64,000 bases of DNA from Bacteroidia bacterium (GTDB taxonomy: Bacteria > Bacteroidota > Bacteroidia > Cytophagales > Cyclobacteriaceae). Shown here one piece after another: positions 42,329-51,707 of this stretch. Position 1 is the first letter of the stretch, and every line of letters begins with the position of its first letter. Location of the stretch: positions 62,001-126,000 of the forward strand of contig JAUILA010000005.1 in the NCBI GenBank assembly GCA_030432655.1. Reading direction: 5' to 3'. The position numbers and the translations under genes are program-made. The notes beneath the pieces were generated by a model. The model had not been told where the DNA came from. It made no database searches and saw nothing but the letters and a program-made list of their open reading frames with translations.

Positions 42329-43546
42329 ATGAAGAAACGTTATCTCCTGGCCGGAAGCCTCGCCTTCCTGAATTACTTTACACGTGCTCAGCAAAAGAAT
42401 GACAGCGTCGCGGCCAGGGTAAAGCAGGTGGATATCGAACTTGTGTATAACCAGTATTTTCAGGACGGCAGCCACTCGGCGGTAACGGGCGGGGAAGGCA
42501 CGGAGAAACTGACGGTATACGGGCCTCAGCTAAATATTACAGGTACAAATGGCAATCATTCCATTGGTATTCAGACCGGGATCGACGTCATTTCCTCCGC
42601 GTCAACGGACAATATTGATTTTGTGGAATCATCCGCTTCAAGACTTGATGCCAGGACATATCTTAATGGAACCTACACACACTACCTGGCCAACGGCCTG
42701 GCCTTGTCTGCCAACCTTGGTTTTTCAGTGGAAAGTGACTACTCATCCCTGGGCTATATGGCCGGGGTTGCAAAGGAGAATGAGGAAAATCTAAGCAGCT
42801 GGTTCTTTCGGCTGCAAATATATAATGACGACTTGCGTTGGGGACGTTTCAATGATGAATACGGAAAACCCAGTCTGTTGATTTACCCCGTGGAATTAAG
42901 GTATAAGGAGTGGTATGATACGTACCGGAGAAACAGTTATAACCTGACCATGGGTTATACGCGTGTCATTAGCCAGCGTACCACGCTGGGAATATTTTAT
43001 GAGTTTGACTACCAGGAAGGGTTGCTTGCCACACCTTTCCACCGGATCATTTTTTCAGATGGCACCAAGGCAGTCGAATTGTTCCCGGAAAAGCGACTGA
43101 AATCAGGTCTGTCCGTTAGGATCCATAATTTTGCCGGCGGTAATGTGATTCTGCGTAACCATCTTCAGGCTTTTGCTGACGATTTCGGGGTCATTGGACT
43201 TGCCCTGGAGAATGAAACGGTGATCAAACTTAATCTACAATGGCAGCTGATACCTAACCTGCGGGTTTATCTTCAGGACGGTTCAAAGTATTTTGCCCCG
43301 TACGGGGAGCACGATCCTGATGCATCATTTTATACCTCTGACTACGATCTCTCTGATTTCTATACCATCACAGCCGGCACAGGTTTTAATTATTTGGCTA
43401 TCCCTGAAAAAATCAATATACTTCACCTGCGCTCGCTGCTTTTCCGGTATTCTTTCATGTACCGGCAGGACGGACTCAATTCTCATATTATGACATTGGC
43501 TTTCCGGTTCCAGAAATCAGGCAAAAGAGAGCGAAGAAGTAAATAG
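42329..43546 (+). CDS. DUF3570 outer-membrane barrel protein
   Basis: A 405-residue protein with a signal peptide (KKRYLLAGSLAFLNYFTRAQ) and alternating beta-strands typical of DUF3570, e.g. VDIELVYNQYFQDGSHSAV, LTMGYTRVISQRTTLGIFYEF and HIMTLAFRFQ at the C-terminus. Predicted outer-membrane beta-barrel. Start abuts the DUF4266 stop with no gap. Together the four genes form a compact envelope redox module; the substrate crossing the outer membrane is unknown. Confidence 0.9.
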   Translation: MKKRYLLAGSLAFLNYFTRAQQKNDSVAARVKQVDIELVYNQYFQDGSHSAVTGGEGTEKLTVYGPQLNITGTNGNHSIGIQTGIDVISSASTDNIDFVESSASRLDARTYLNGTYTHYLANGLALSANLGFSVESDYSSLGYMAGVAKENEENLSSWFFRLQIYNDDLRWGRFNDEYGKPSLLIYPVELRYKEWYDTYRRNSYNLTMGYTRVISQRTTLGIFYEFDYQEGLLATPFHRIIFSDGTKAVELFPEKRLKSGLSVRIHNFAGGNVILRNHLQAFADDFGVIGLALENETVIKLNLQWQLIPNLRVYLQDGSKYFAPYGEHDPDASFYTSDYDLSDFYTITAGTGFNYLAIPEKINILHLRSLLFRYSFMYRQDGLNSHIMTLAFRFQKSGKRERRSK

Positions 43547-43649
43547 TCCCTTCAATGGTGTTCTTCTGGCCTGGACGGTGAATAGCTTCGGCCGGCAGAT
43601 TTATGGATTCCATTTACATTGTTAACTTTAGCCTGTAATTTACAGCGCT

Positions 43650-44222
43650 TTGGACCAGTCCACTATTCTCCAGATAAAACACGGCGACAAAAAAGCATTT
43701 GAGGATACTTTTCATGCTTACTATTCCGCTTTATGCGGCTTCGCCATGCGTTTTGTCCGCGACCCTGACGAAGCAGAGGAAGTAGTACAGGATACCTTTG
43801 TCCGGATCTGGCAGAAGCGTGAACAAATCTCCATCAATCATTCGTTAAAAAGCTATCTTTTTCAATCGGTGCGTAACAGCTGCCTGAATACACTGAAGCA
43901 CCAGGTAGTTGTCAGGGAATATGAATCTGATCAGCAGATGTATGCCCTGCGGGAAGATATGGTTGATTCAGTAGTGACAGATGAGCTTGAGTCAAAGATC
44001 AAAGCCACCATCGGATTGCTGCCGCCGGAACGGAAAAAGATATTTCTGATGAGTCGTGATGAGGGACTTCGCTACGCTGAAATTGCTGAAAAACTTAATA
44101 TTTCTGTAAAAACGGTAGAAAATCAAATAGGAAGAGCGTTGAAATTTCTTCGGGAAGAACTGGCTGATTTCCTGGTTGTTCTGTGGATAATATATATAAC
44201 CAATACGGGGGGATGGGGGTAA
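43650..44222 (+). CDS. ECF RNA polymerase sigma factor
   Basis: A 190-residue sigma-70-family ECF factor, TTG start at 43650 because no ATG precedes region 2. Region 2 is in FAMRFVRDPDEAEEVVQDTFVRIWQKR and the HTH of region 4 in LLPPERKKIFLMSRDEGLRYAEIAEKLNISVKTVENQIGRAL (quoted in part: RKKIFLMSRDEGLRYAEIA). A possible promoter TAACTTTA (43623-43630) precedes it. The C-terminal VVLWIIYITNTGG is unusual and hydrophobic, but short. Directly upstream of the cognate anti-sigma/FecR gene, so it is the cytoplasmic output of a cell-surface signalling system. Confidence 0.93.
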   Translation: MDQSTILQIKHGDKKAFEDTFHAYYSALCGFAMRFVRDPDEAEEVVQDTFVRIWQKREQISINHSLKSYLFQSVRNSCLNTLKHQVVVREYESDQQMYALREDMVDSVVTDELESKIKATIGLLPPERKKIFLMSRDEGLRYAEIAEKLNISVKTVENQIGRALKFLREELADFLVVLWIIYITNTGGWG

Positions 44223-44252
44223 TGAACGAGTTAATTGTCATAGGAGTAGAAC

Positions 44253-45233
44253 ATGCGTGAACCATCAAACATAGATTTTGAAGGCCTTGCGGCTTTTGTG
44301 GCCGGAGAATGCTCTGAGGCAGATCAGCGGAAGTGGGAGCAATGGATCAATGCGTCTGCGGAGAACCGGAAGGTGTATGAGGATTGTCTCAGGCTGATGG
44401 AGCCTGTGCCTGACATTTCTGTTAAAGATCGAAGATTTGACAGTAATGCAGCGTGGGAGCGTGTTGAACAGCGTATCGGGTATGGAAAGGCTAAAACGGC
44501 CAGTATAAAACCTATGTCCGTATGGCTGAAATACGCCGCTGCCTTCCTTTTGGCCGGCCTGCTTATTACCTACCTTGTAATCACTCAGCTCGACCGTGAT
44601 ATAACCATTCAACAAACCAGCGGAGTTGAACTCTATTACCTGCCTGACAGTTCGACGGTGACACTCAGCGGCAATTCATCAGTTACCTACTCAGCGGCCT
44701 TTGATCAACGGGATGTTCGTCTCACCGGTCAGGCGTTTTTTAATGTTGGCCGCGAGGAGGGCAAAAGCTTTACGGTTCATACCGGCAACGCTTATGTGAA
44801 AGTACTGGGAACCGCTTTCATGGTACGCGAGAGTGAAGACAGTATTCAGGTGACGGTCGAACACGGCCTGGTGGAGCTTGGACTGGAAAATAATGATCAG
44901 CGCGTTCAGCTTTCCAATAATGAAGAAGGGTTAATCACCATTAAGGATCAAAAACTGGTCAGCAAAGAACTGGAGAATACGAATAAATTATTCTGGGCAA
45001 ACAAGCAGCTCATATACCGACAGGCCACACTGGCTGAGGTATTTGACGAACTTGAGCGATTGTTCGGCAAGCAATTTATCTACGAATCGGAAATGGTGAA
45101 TGGTTGTCAGCTGACCGCGGTTTTCCGTGACCAGGCGTTTGACCAGATTCTTCGTAACATAGCTGTTTCCGTTGACCTGGAATATGAAATTTCAGGCGAT
45201 CAAATTACTATTACACGTGCGGGCTGCGAATAA
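44253..45233 (+). CDS. FecR-family anti-sigma factor
   Basis: A 326-residue inner-membrane anti-sigma/FecR protein: N-terminal cytoplasmic region with the zinc-finger-like DUF4880 region (GLAAFVAGECSEADQRKWEQW), one membrane helix (AAAFLLAGLLITYLVIT, about 94-111), then the FecR periplasmic domain (VTLSGNSSVTYSAAF, GQAFFNVGREEGKSFTVH, VKVLGTAFMVRESED) and a DUF4974 C-terminal domain (TLAEVFDELERLFGKQF). It should hold the sigma factor until a signal from the outer membrane arrives. The downstream STN-protein start lies 50 bp inside its end. Confidence 0.93.
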   Translation: MREPSNIDFEGLAAFVAGECSEADQRKWEQWINASAENRKVYEDCLRLMEPVPDISVKDRRFDSNAAWERVEQRIGYGKAKTASIKPMSVWLKYAAAFLLAGLLITYLVITQLDRDITIQQTSGVELYYLPDSSTVTLSGNSSVTYSAAFDQRDVRLTGQAFFNVGREEGKSFTVHTGNAYVKVLGTAFMVRESEDSIQVTVEHGLVELGLENNDQRVQLSNNEEGLITIKDQKLVSKELENTNKLFWANKQLIYRQATLAEVFDELERLFGKQFIYESEMVNGCQLTAVFRDQAFDQILRNIAVSVDLEYEISGDQITITRAGCE

Positions 45234-47166
45234 TTGGCTGATTTTCTGCGTGGGGCTGCTACTGCTGCCACTGTGTGTCCCGGCACAATCCAACCTTCGC
45301 CAGCATATTACTTTTCAGGCCGAAAACCAGCGGTTTGAGGATGTAATGCTGTCCCTGGCGGATGCCGGCCGGTTTTCATTCTCCTACAATCCCTCACTGC
45401 TTCCCGTGGACAGTTTGATTTCCATCAACGCACAGGATGAATCCATCCGGAATATCCTGGCTTCCATGTTAGGTCAGGAAATGGAGATAAGACAACAAGG
45501 CAATCACCTGGTGATCTTACGGACGCGCTATACACCAAAACCGGAAGTGCCTGTGGCCGCTGGCAGGATCAGCTATCATATCCGGGGACAAATACGTGAT
45601 CGCAACGGAAATGGCCTTCCGAATGCCACCATATTTGATATAAAAAGCCTTCAATCGGCCGTGACCAATGACAACGGTCTGTACGAAATTGATATACCGT
45701 CGAAATATTCGGTGGTGGGACTTTCAGTGCTCAGTAAGGGCGTGGTGGACACAACGGTAGTAGTGGAAAATACAGACAAGACGCTGGATATAACCATATA
45801 TTCCTCAAGGGGGTACCGGAAAGAAGTTCCGGAATATGAAGGTCCTGATGGAATTAACAAACGTTCAATTGTCAGAATCGTGACCCCCCAGTCTGGAATT
45901 GAGCGAAGTACAGGCAGGTCACTGTCAGCAGAACGAAAAGCCCAGATATCTATTATCCCATTTACCGGAACGAACATGAAAATGAGCGGGATGGTTGCGA
46001 ACCAGTATTCGTTCAACGTACTGGCGGGCTACAACGGAGCGGTGGATAAACTGGAAATAGGCGGCCTGGTGAATATCGACAGGTTTTACGTGCACGGGGC
46101 CCAGGTCGCCGGACTGGCCAATGCGGTAGGCCGGGAAACAAACGGAATTCAGTTGGCGGGCCTGTTTAACACCAACCTCGGCCCGGTGGAAGGAGTGCAG
46201 ATGGCAGGGGTAACAAACCTCGTGCTGGATTCGCTGAGCGGACTTCAGGTGGCGGGGGTGATTAACGTGACGGAAGGAAGGACACGCGGCGTACAACTCG
46301 CCGGCGTTTCAAACCTGGCGGTGAAGGATGTGGATGGCGTGCAGCTGGCAGGTGTATTGAATATCGGGGTTAAGGATGTGAATTCCGTACAGATGGCCGG
46401 TGTCATGAATTTTGGCAGAAATGTTCCGGGTGGACAATTGGCCGGAGTCATGAATACCAGTTATGGAAGGGTCAGTGGAATTCAGCTGGCAGGAGTGCTA
46501 AACAGCGGAAGGACCCTCAGGTCGCTACAGCTGGCAGGTGTCATGAATGTGGCCATTGATACCGTCCACGGAGCTCAGCTGGCAGCTGTGTTCAATTTTG
46601 CCCGTAAAAATCATGGCTTTCAGCTCGGATTGATGAATATGGGAGATTCCGCCGCCGGTGCCTCAGTCGGATTGCTGAGTCTTTATTTACGGGGATATAA
46701 TAAGATAGAACTGCAGACAAATGAGACCCTTCCATATTCCATTCGTGTGAAGCTTGGTGCCAACCCCAAATTTTACAACATCTTCGGTTTGGGCACCCAG
46801 GGTTTTGGTACGGGGGAGATCTGGGGATATACCTACGGGATCGGTACCGCGTTCAGCGTTGGAAAACGCCGGCGCAATATGATCAACTTTGACCTGACCG
46901 CCACCGATCTTCAGGATGATGACACCTGGTTTGAAGAACTGACACTTATGGGCAGATTTGGTGTTTTTTATGCACAGGCACTCGGGAAGCGTTTCAGAAT
47001 ATACGGAGGCCCGGTGTTGTCAGCTTTGTTCTTCGACCCTGCAAAAACGGATGAATTTCCATTTATCCTTGAAATACCTCCTTCAAACAAGCTGTTTCAT
47101 GAAAAGTATCGGGACGTTGACGTCATCGGATGGATGGGTTTTGAAATAGGTTTGAGAATATTATAA
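45184..47166 (+). CDS. STN-domain protein with QLAGV repeats
   Basis: A 660-residue exported protein; start at the ATG at 45184, overlapping fecR by 50 bp, because it precedes a signal peptide (WLIFCVGLLLLPLCVPAQ). Order: STN (secretin/TonB short N-terminal) domain about 33-110 (FQAENQRFEDVMLSLADAGR, NILASMLGQEMEI), carboxypeptidase-regulatory-like domain about 130-205 (IRGQIRDRNGNGLPNATIFD), then about 12 repeats of roughly 16 residues with core GVQLAGVxN (about 280-500), and a beta-strand-rich C-terminus. In FecA-type receptors the STN domain is part of the receptor; here it sits in a separate protein without plug or barrel. Likely the periplasmic signal carrier or scaffold between the FecR protein and the downstream receptor. 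Confidence 0.87.
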   Translation: MKFQAIKLLLHVRAANNWLIFCVGLLLLPLCVPAQSNLRQHITFQAENQRFEDVMLSLADAGRFSFSYNPSLLPVDSLISINAQDESIRNILASMLGQEMEIRQQGNHLVILRTRYTPKPEVPVAAGRISYHIRGQIRDRNGNGLPNATIFDIKSLQSAVTNDNGLYEIDIPSKYSVVGLSVLSKGVVDTTVVVENTDKTLDITIYSSRGYRKEVPEYEGPDGINKRSIVRIVTPQSGIERSTGRSLSAERKAQISIIPFTGTNMKMSGMVANQYSFNVLAGYNGAVDKLEIGGLVNIDRFYVHGAQVAGLANAVGRETNGIQLAGLFNTNLGPVEGVQMAGVTNLVLDSLSGLQVAGVINVTEGRTRGVQLAGVSNLAVKDVDGVQLAGVLNIGVKDVNSVQMAGVMNFGRNVPGGQLAGVMNTSYGRVSGIQLAGVLNSGRTLRSLQLAGVMNVAIDTVHGAQLAAVFNFARKNHGFQLGLMNMGDSAAGASVGLLSLYLRGYNKIELQTNETLPYSIRVKLGANPKFYNIFGLGTQGFGTGEIWGYTYGIGTAFSVGKRRRNMINFDLTATDLQDDDTWFEELTLMGRFGVFYAQALGKRFRIYGGPVLSALFFDPAKTDEFPFILEIPPSNKLFHEKYRDVDVIGWMGFEIGLRIL

Positions 47167-47241
47167 AAAATACCATTGCTGCGTGGGGGTAGAAACCTGC
47201 ATGATTGTCTTGAAAATGTAAATCAAAAACAAGACAACAAC

Positions 47242-49581
47242 ATGACAACCAACATTCTCAGGATATGTATCCTGTGCCTTACCATCAGTTCATTTGCCGG
47301 TGCCCAGGAAGTACTGCACCAAACCATAAAGGGTCAAATCATCGATGAAGACAGTAACTCACCGCTTATTGGTGCCAGTGTTTATATTCCGGATGGCAAA
47401 AATTTAAAGGGGACCAGTACTGACGTTAATGGATATTACAGGATTGAAAATGTTCCCGTTGGCCGGATCAGCCTCGTGATTTCCAGTATCGGGTATGAAG
47501 AAAAAGTAATTCCGAATATCGTCGTAGGTTCCGCCAAAGAGGTAGTAATTAATGCAACTCTTCGTGAGTCCCTTATGGAGCTGACCGAAGTGGTCATTAC
47601 GGATAAAAGCCATCCTTCCCAAGCCGCTAACGAAATGGTCCAGGTTAGTGGAAAAGCCTTTTCGGTTGAAGAAACAAAACGGTATGCCGGAACCATTAAT
47701 GATCCGGCTCGTGCCGTAACCTCCTTTGCCGGGGTCCAGGGCGATCCGGAAGGCAGTAATCACATTGTAGTACGTGGAAATTCGCCGAATACGGTACTCT
47801 GGAGAATGGAAGGAGTGGAAATACCAAACCCCAATCACTTTTCAGAGGAGGGTGCCTCAGGTGGTGCGATCAATATACTCAACAGCCATATGCTTGCGAA
47901 TTCAGATTTTCTGACCGGGGCCTTTCCGGCCGATTACGGGAACGTGCTGGGAAGTGTGTTTGACATGAAAATGCGGAACGGTAATCATGAAAAACGCGAG
48001 TACTCGGTAGGGGTGGGTATCCTTGGAACAGATATTACCCTTGAAGGTCCGTTTTCAGGAAATAACCGGTCATCCTATCTTGTGAATTATCGTTATTCCA
48101 CTCTGGCGATTCTTGATAACCTCGGTGTGGTTGATTTTGGCGGCGTGCCCAAGTACCAGGATATGTCCTTTAAAGTGCAGGTACCCACGGAGAACGCCGG
48201 GATATTCACCCTCTTCGGCATCGGAGGATACAGCCACATCAGGGAAGAAGTGGAAGACGACGATACGGAAGAAATAATAGCCACGGACCGGTTCAGATCG
48301 TCAATGGGCACGATTAACCTGGGACATACCTATTTTATTTCTGCCAACAGTTCGATTGACAGCTACCTGGGCATTTCCTACAATGGCAGCGGGTACGACC
48401 TGGAAGAAAAGGATGATCAGGATGTTTTCATTACTACTTTCGAAGACGAATTGGGTAAAATAAGTTACCGCGCCGGCGTATCTTTCAACACAAAGATCAA
48501 TGCACGAAACACACTGCGCGCCGGGATTAATTACCAGCTTTTTGCCTACGATTTTGACCAGGCGTTTCTGAATTCGGAAGATGTATGGGAAACCTCCCTG
48601 GATGACAAGGGGGATGCGGGGCTTCTAAGGACATACCTGACCTGGAAATACCGCCTTCATGAAGACCTGACCATCATTTCAGGAATGAATTTGCAAAAGC
48701 TTTCCATTAATGACGAATTGGTTTTTGAACCAAGAGTTTCCGTAAAATATCAGCTTGATGAGCGACAATCTGTTTTTGGTGGAATAGGCTGGCACAGCCA
48801 GATGTCGCCACTGCCGGTCTACTTTACCATGGTAGATAACAACAGCAATAACCGTCCTAACCAGGATCTGGAATTCATGAAAGCGCGTCACTTTGTCCTC
48901 GGATACGACCGGATCCTGAACAGGAACCTCTATTTCAAGGCCGAAATATATTATCAGCAGCTGTACGATGTTCCCGTGGAGAATGATCCGGAGAGCAGTT
49001 ATTCCATGCTGAATTCCGTAAACGGATTTACCGACAAAGCGTTGGTTAATGAGGGAACAGGTACGAATTATGGTATTGAGCTTACCCTGGAAAGGTATTT
49101 TAATAAGCAGTATTATTTCCTGGTCAGCGGGGCATTGTATAACTCCACCTATGAGGCGCTGGATGGGGTAACCAGGGATACCCGTTTCAACGGCAACCAT
49201 GCCCTGAATGTATTGTTTGGAAAAGAATTTTACGTCAAGGGAAACCCGCACCGGGTTTTCAGCCTCAATACGCGTATGACCATGGCGGGCGGATACCTGT
49301 ATACTCCACTGCTTTTGGATGAAAGTATTGATAAAGGAGAGGGGGTCTATGATTTCGCCCGTCGCAACTCGATACGCGGTGATGAATTTATGCGCTGGGA
49401 TATTTCAGCTTCCTACAGCTGGAACCGGCCAAAAACCCGGCATGAGATCAAAGTGGAAGTACAGAACCTGACCAATAATCAGGCACAAACCATGGAATAT
49501 TATAATGACCTGACAGAAGAACAGGAATACAGCTATCAGCTGGGACTGTTTCCGGTGATTATGTATACCATTGAGTTTTAG
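47242..49581 (+). CDS. TonB-dependent receptor
   Basis: A 779-residue outer-membrane receptor. I start at the ATG at 47242 because it gives a signal peptide (TTNILRICILCLTISSFAGA); the frame opens earlier from a TTG but with charged, unlikely residues. Domain order: carboxypeptidase-regulatory-like domain (IKGQIIDEDSNSPLIGASVY, about 29-110), plug (NDPARAVTSFAGVQGDPEGS, IVVRGNSPNTVLWRMEGVEI, ADYGNVLGSVFDMKM), then the barrel ending in YSYQLGLFPVIMYTIEF. It has no STN domain, which is instead encoded by the gene just upstream. It is the fourth gene of the sigma/FecR/STN/receptor unit. Substrate unknown. Confidence 0.93.
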   Translation: MTTNILRICILCLTISSFAGAQEVLHQTIKGQIIDEDSNSPLIGASVYIPDGKNLKGTSTDVNGYYRIENVPVGRISLVISSIGYEEKVIPNIVVGSAKEVVINATLRESLMELTEVVITDKSHPSQAANEMVQVSGKAFSVEETKRYAGTINDPARAVTSFAGVQGDPEGSNHIVVRGNSPNTVLWRMEGVEIPNPNHFSEEGASGGAINILNSHMLANSDFLTGAFPADYGNVLGSVFDMKMRNGNHEKREYSVGVGILGTDITLEGPFSGNNRSSYLVNYRYSTLAILDNLGVVDFGGVPKYQDMSFKVQVPTENAGIFTLFGIGGYSHIREEVEDDDTEEIIATDRFRSSMGTINLGHTYFISANSSIDSYLGISYNGSGYDLEEKDDQDVFITTFEDELGKISYRAGVSFNTKINARNTLRAGINYQLFAYDFDQAFLNSEDVWETSLDDKGDAGLLRTYLTWKYRLHEDLTIISGMNLQKLSINDELVFEPRVSVKYQLDERQSVFGGIGWHSQMSPLPVYFTMVDNNSNNRPNQDLEFMKARHFVLGYDRILNRNLYFKAEIYYQQLYDVPVENDPESSYSMLNSVNGFTDKALVNEGTGTNYGIELTLERYFNKQYYFLVSGALYNSTYEALDGVTRDTRFNGNHALNVLFGKEFYVKGNPHRVFSLNTRMTMAGGYLYTPLLLDESIDKGEGVYDFARRNSIRGDEFMRWDISASYSWNRPKTRHEIKVEVQNLTNNQAQTMEYYNDLTEEQEYSYQLGLFPVIMYTIEF

Positions 49582-49585
49582 GGGC

Positions 49586-49618
49586 GATGGTCTGAGCGTG
49601 GACGCTCAGACCATCTTT
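49586..49618 (+). terminator. intrinsic terminator after TonB receptor
   Basis: A 14-bp perfect stem GATGGTCTGAGCGT (49586-49599) / ACGCTCAGACCATC (49602-49615), loop GG, then TTT. A very stable hairpin directly after the receptor stop codon; it ends the sigma/FecR operon. Confidence 0.8.
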
Positions 49619-49740
49619 GACCATCCTTCATCCATGTCACCCCCGTCCGTAAGCCTGAACGAACGCGCTTCCTCCAATCGGGGGCCTGGGATCGGTAGAT
49701 CCAGGTGAGATTTAATAGAAGGTTTTCATTGATACGGAAT

Positions 49741-49776
49741 TACACCCCCCTACGCCCCCTCAAAGGGGGGAATTCC
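49741..49776. repeat. Bacteroidota-type CCCCCT...AGGGGG repeat
   Basis: CCCCCCTACGCCCCCTCAAA (from 49745) followed by GGGGGG and AATTCC; the inner CCCCCT (49755-49760) pairs with AGGGGG (49764-49769) through a CAA loop. The layout resembles the short C/G-run intergenic repeats common in Bacteroidota genomes. Single copy in this window. Confidence 0.55.
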
Positions 49777-49786
49777 TTACACCATC

Positions 49787-50878
49787 TCATTCAGTAATCA
49801 CCTCAATATCTACTTCCGGGTGTTGTTTGGGTGCAGTGAGTGCGTTCAGTATGCGAAAACGTAAGGTGAATTCATCCAGTTTCTCCAGTGTTTTCACATA
49901 AATGGTGGTAGTATTGTAGGGGTCAATCTCCAGTACGTCACCATTCGCGTGAAAGGTCAGATTCGTCATATTCTCCAGTAAAAAGCGCACAGGACTTGGA
50001 TTACTGATCACTACAGGCAGGACATAATCATCACCGTACCTGGCTGATTCGACTGTCAGGGAAGCTTTAATCAGGGGAACAAGATGGGTCTCCCTGCCAA
50101 CCAGCAGGTTCTCGAAATAAACGGCAGTTCGTCCTTCCATCAGTGCCTCTTTAATATCCGCGATATTCCGGCTTTTTGAGAAAACCATGGTCATTGGCCG
50201 GTGCCCGCCATTGGCCACATTGAATTGCCAGTCAATCAGCCCATGGATATCCGAAGTGCCAAGAATAGTAAGGTCATTATCGAGCGCAATCTGCAGGGCT
50301 TCGTCAGAGAATGTCACATCGTTAACCACTTCAATACCATGTAACAATCCTTCGCTGATCAATTGCCGGTGCATGTCTGAAAGCCGGGCAATGCCGTCAG
50401 GCTTCTGTGCAGACCAGTTGGGATGGTTCCAGAAAGTGAATCCTCCCTGATCAGCTGCCGCCCGGAAGGCATCGAACGGGTCATCATGCAACAGGGCATT
50501 GGCATCCGTAATGAAGACAGAATTACTGTGACCAGGGGGCATTTCCCGTGTGATCTCGGCCCCGTTTACTACGATCAGGCTGTCCTGTTCGGCCAAGCGA
50601 TTTGCAAGTTCGTACGACCGGTTGCGGTTAGGATGAGGGATATCCTCCTTATGAGGCTGGTATTCCAGGTGCTCGGTCATGGCAATCAGGTCCATACCGT
50701 CCCGGATCGCTTCATATACCCGAACATCGGGCCAGACACTTCCGTCCGAAAAGACCGTATGAATATGCAGGTCGACCAGGAGGGTCTGGTAGCCGGGAAC
50801 ATCAGGAAATTTCATTTCACGTTCCTGGGCAATACCGTTAAATGAAATCAGCAGGAGAATACATATCAGATACTTCAT
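49787..50878 (-). CDS. secreted PHP-domain phosphoesterase (Sb-PDE type)
   Basis: A 363-residue protein with signal peptide (KYLICILLLISFNGIAQ) and a PHP-type metal-dependent phosphoesterase domain, closest to the Sb-PDE phosphodiesterases. Metal motifs: LVDLHIHTVFSDGS (HxH), AMTEHLEY, GAEITREMPPGHSN, FTFWNHPNWS and LGTSDIHG. The C-terminal 110 residues form a beta-sandwich-like domain (PVVISNPSPVRFLLEN). Exported PHP proteins hydrolyse phosphodiesters outside the cytoplasm; substrate unknown. Confidence 0.9.
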   Translation of the reverse strand: MKYLICILLLISFNGIAQEREMKFPDVPGYQTLLVDLHIHTVFSDGSVWPDVRVYEAIRDGMDLIAMTEHLEYQPHKEDIPHPNRNRSYELANRLAEQDSLIVVNGAEITREMPPGHSNSVFITDANALLHDDPFDAFRAAADQGGFTFWNHPNWSAQKPDGIARLSDMHRQLISEGLLHGIEVVNDVTFSDEALQIALDNDLTILGTSDIHGLIDWQFNVANGGHRPMTMVFSKSRNIADIKEALMEGRTAVYFENLLVGRETHLVPLIKASLTVESARYGDDYVLPVVISNPSPVRFLLENMTNLTFHANGDVLEIDPYNTTTIYVKTLEKLDEFTLRFRILNALTAPKQHPEVDIEVITE

Positions 50879-50964
50879 TGCAGGTTGGGTTTACCTACAA
50901 TCTAGGAATTTTAAGGATAAATTCTACGGCTAAAGCATTATCGAGAATGAGAATATTCATATGT

Positions 50965-51624
50965 TTAAAATTCCCAGCGTATAAATGGTCCGTAATTATC
51001 CTGATATACTTTTTCCGGGCCAAAATGATCCAGGTTTGCTGCTACACCGATTATCATTGAATTCCTTTTCAACCCGGCCCGAAGATACAGGTAGCTTCGG
51101 TTATGTAAATTTTCACTTAAATTTTGATTGTAAATGAATTGCAAACGGGTATACACAGACCATTTTTTTGTTAGAGATGGTTTGAATTCGTATAATCCGA
51201 AAATTTTCAAATCATTATCGCCGTTAAGAAAATAAGAAAGCACAGTTACCGCAAGAAATGTCCGGGAGGCATAATTATGTTGTGGACCAATCACCGGAGA
51301 GAAACCTACTTTGGAGTTCATATCCGCCCCTGCCATTACCCCGAATCCTTTTCCTAAATTATAGCTTACCTGAGCTATGGTCACCAAACGATTCTCTATG
51401 ATCTCATTATCATAATCTGCGGTAAAAGTGGCAAGACCGAAGATTGAAAAATCTGATGTATCACTGAACGGACGTTTGATGACCAATTGATAATACATGT
51501 TCTCATTACCTGCAAAGAACTCAACCGGGATTGGGGGAGCCGGTGTTTGCCCAGAGGTTTTTTGTGATGTAGCGAGAAAAAGGGTGGTGGTAAGTATTAT
51601 TAATATAATTCTGATGGTGAACAT
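50965..51624 (-). CDS. hypothetical outer-membrane barrel protein
   Basis: A 219-residue protein with signal peptide (RIILIILTTTLFLATS; maturation near QTPAPP). The mature region is a regular series of amphipathic strands (YYQLVIKRPFSDTSDFSIFG, LVTIAQVSYNLGKGFGVMAG, LAVTVLSYFLNG, SYLYLRAGLK) ending in YGPFIRWEF, an aromatic C-terminus typical of outer-membrane barrels. No family recognised. It sits between a PHP phosphoesterase and a Crp-like regulator on the same strand. Confidence 0.72.
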   Translation of the reverse strand: MFTIRIILIILTTTLFLATSQKTSGQTPAPPIPVEFFAGNENMYYQLVIKRPFSDTSDFSIFGLATFTADYDNEIIENRLVTIAQVSYNLGKGFGVMAGADMNSKVGFSPVIGPQHNYASRTFLAVTVLSYFLNGDNDLKIFGLYEFKPSLTKKWSVYTRLQFIYNQNLSENLHNRSYLYLRAGLKRNSMIIGVAANLDHFGPEKVYQDNYGPFIRWEF

Positions 51625-51707
51625 TCCACGTTTTAATTAGTGAATTACGAAGTACCTTGTTCACGACCACAATTAAATTGCTCTACCGCAAGGATTTGAA
51701 ATTTGTG

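Noticed and set aside
46054-46668. Nucleotide repetition at the QLAGV region as a CRISPR-like or DNA repeat array
   Set aside because: The repetition follows the reading frame and diverges at codon third positions; there is no constant repeat with unique spacers. It is protein repetition.
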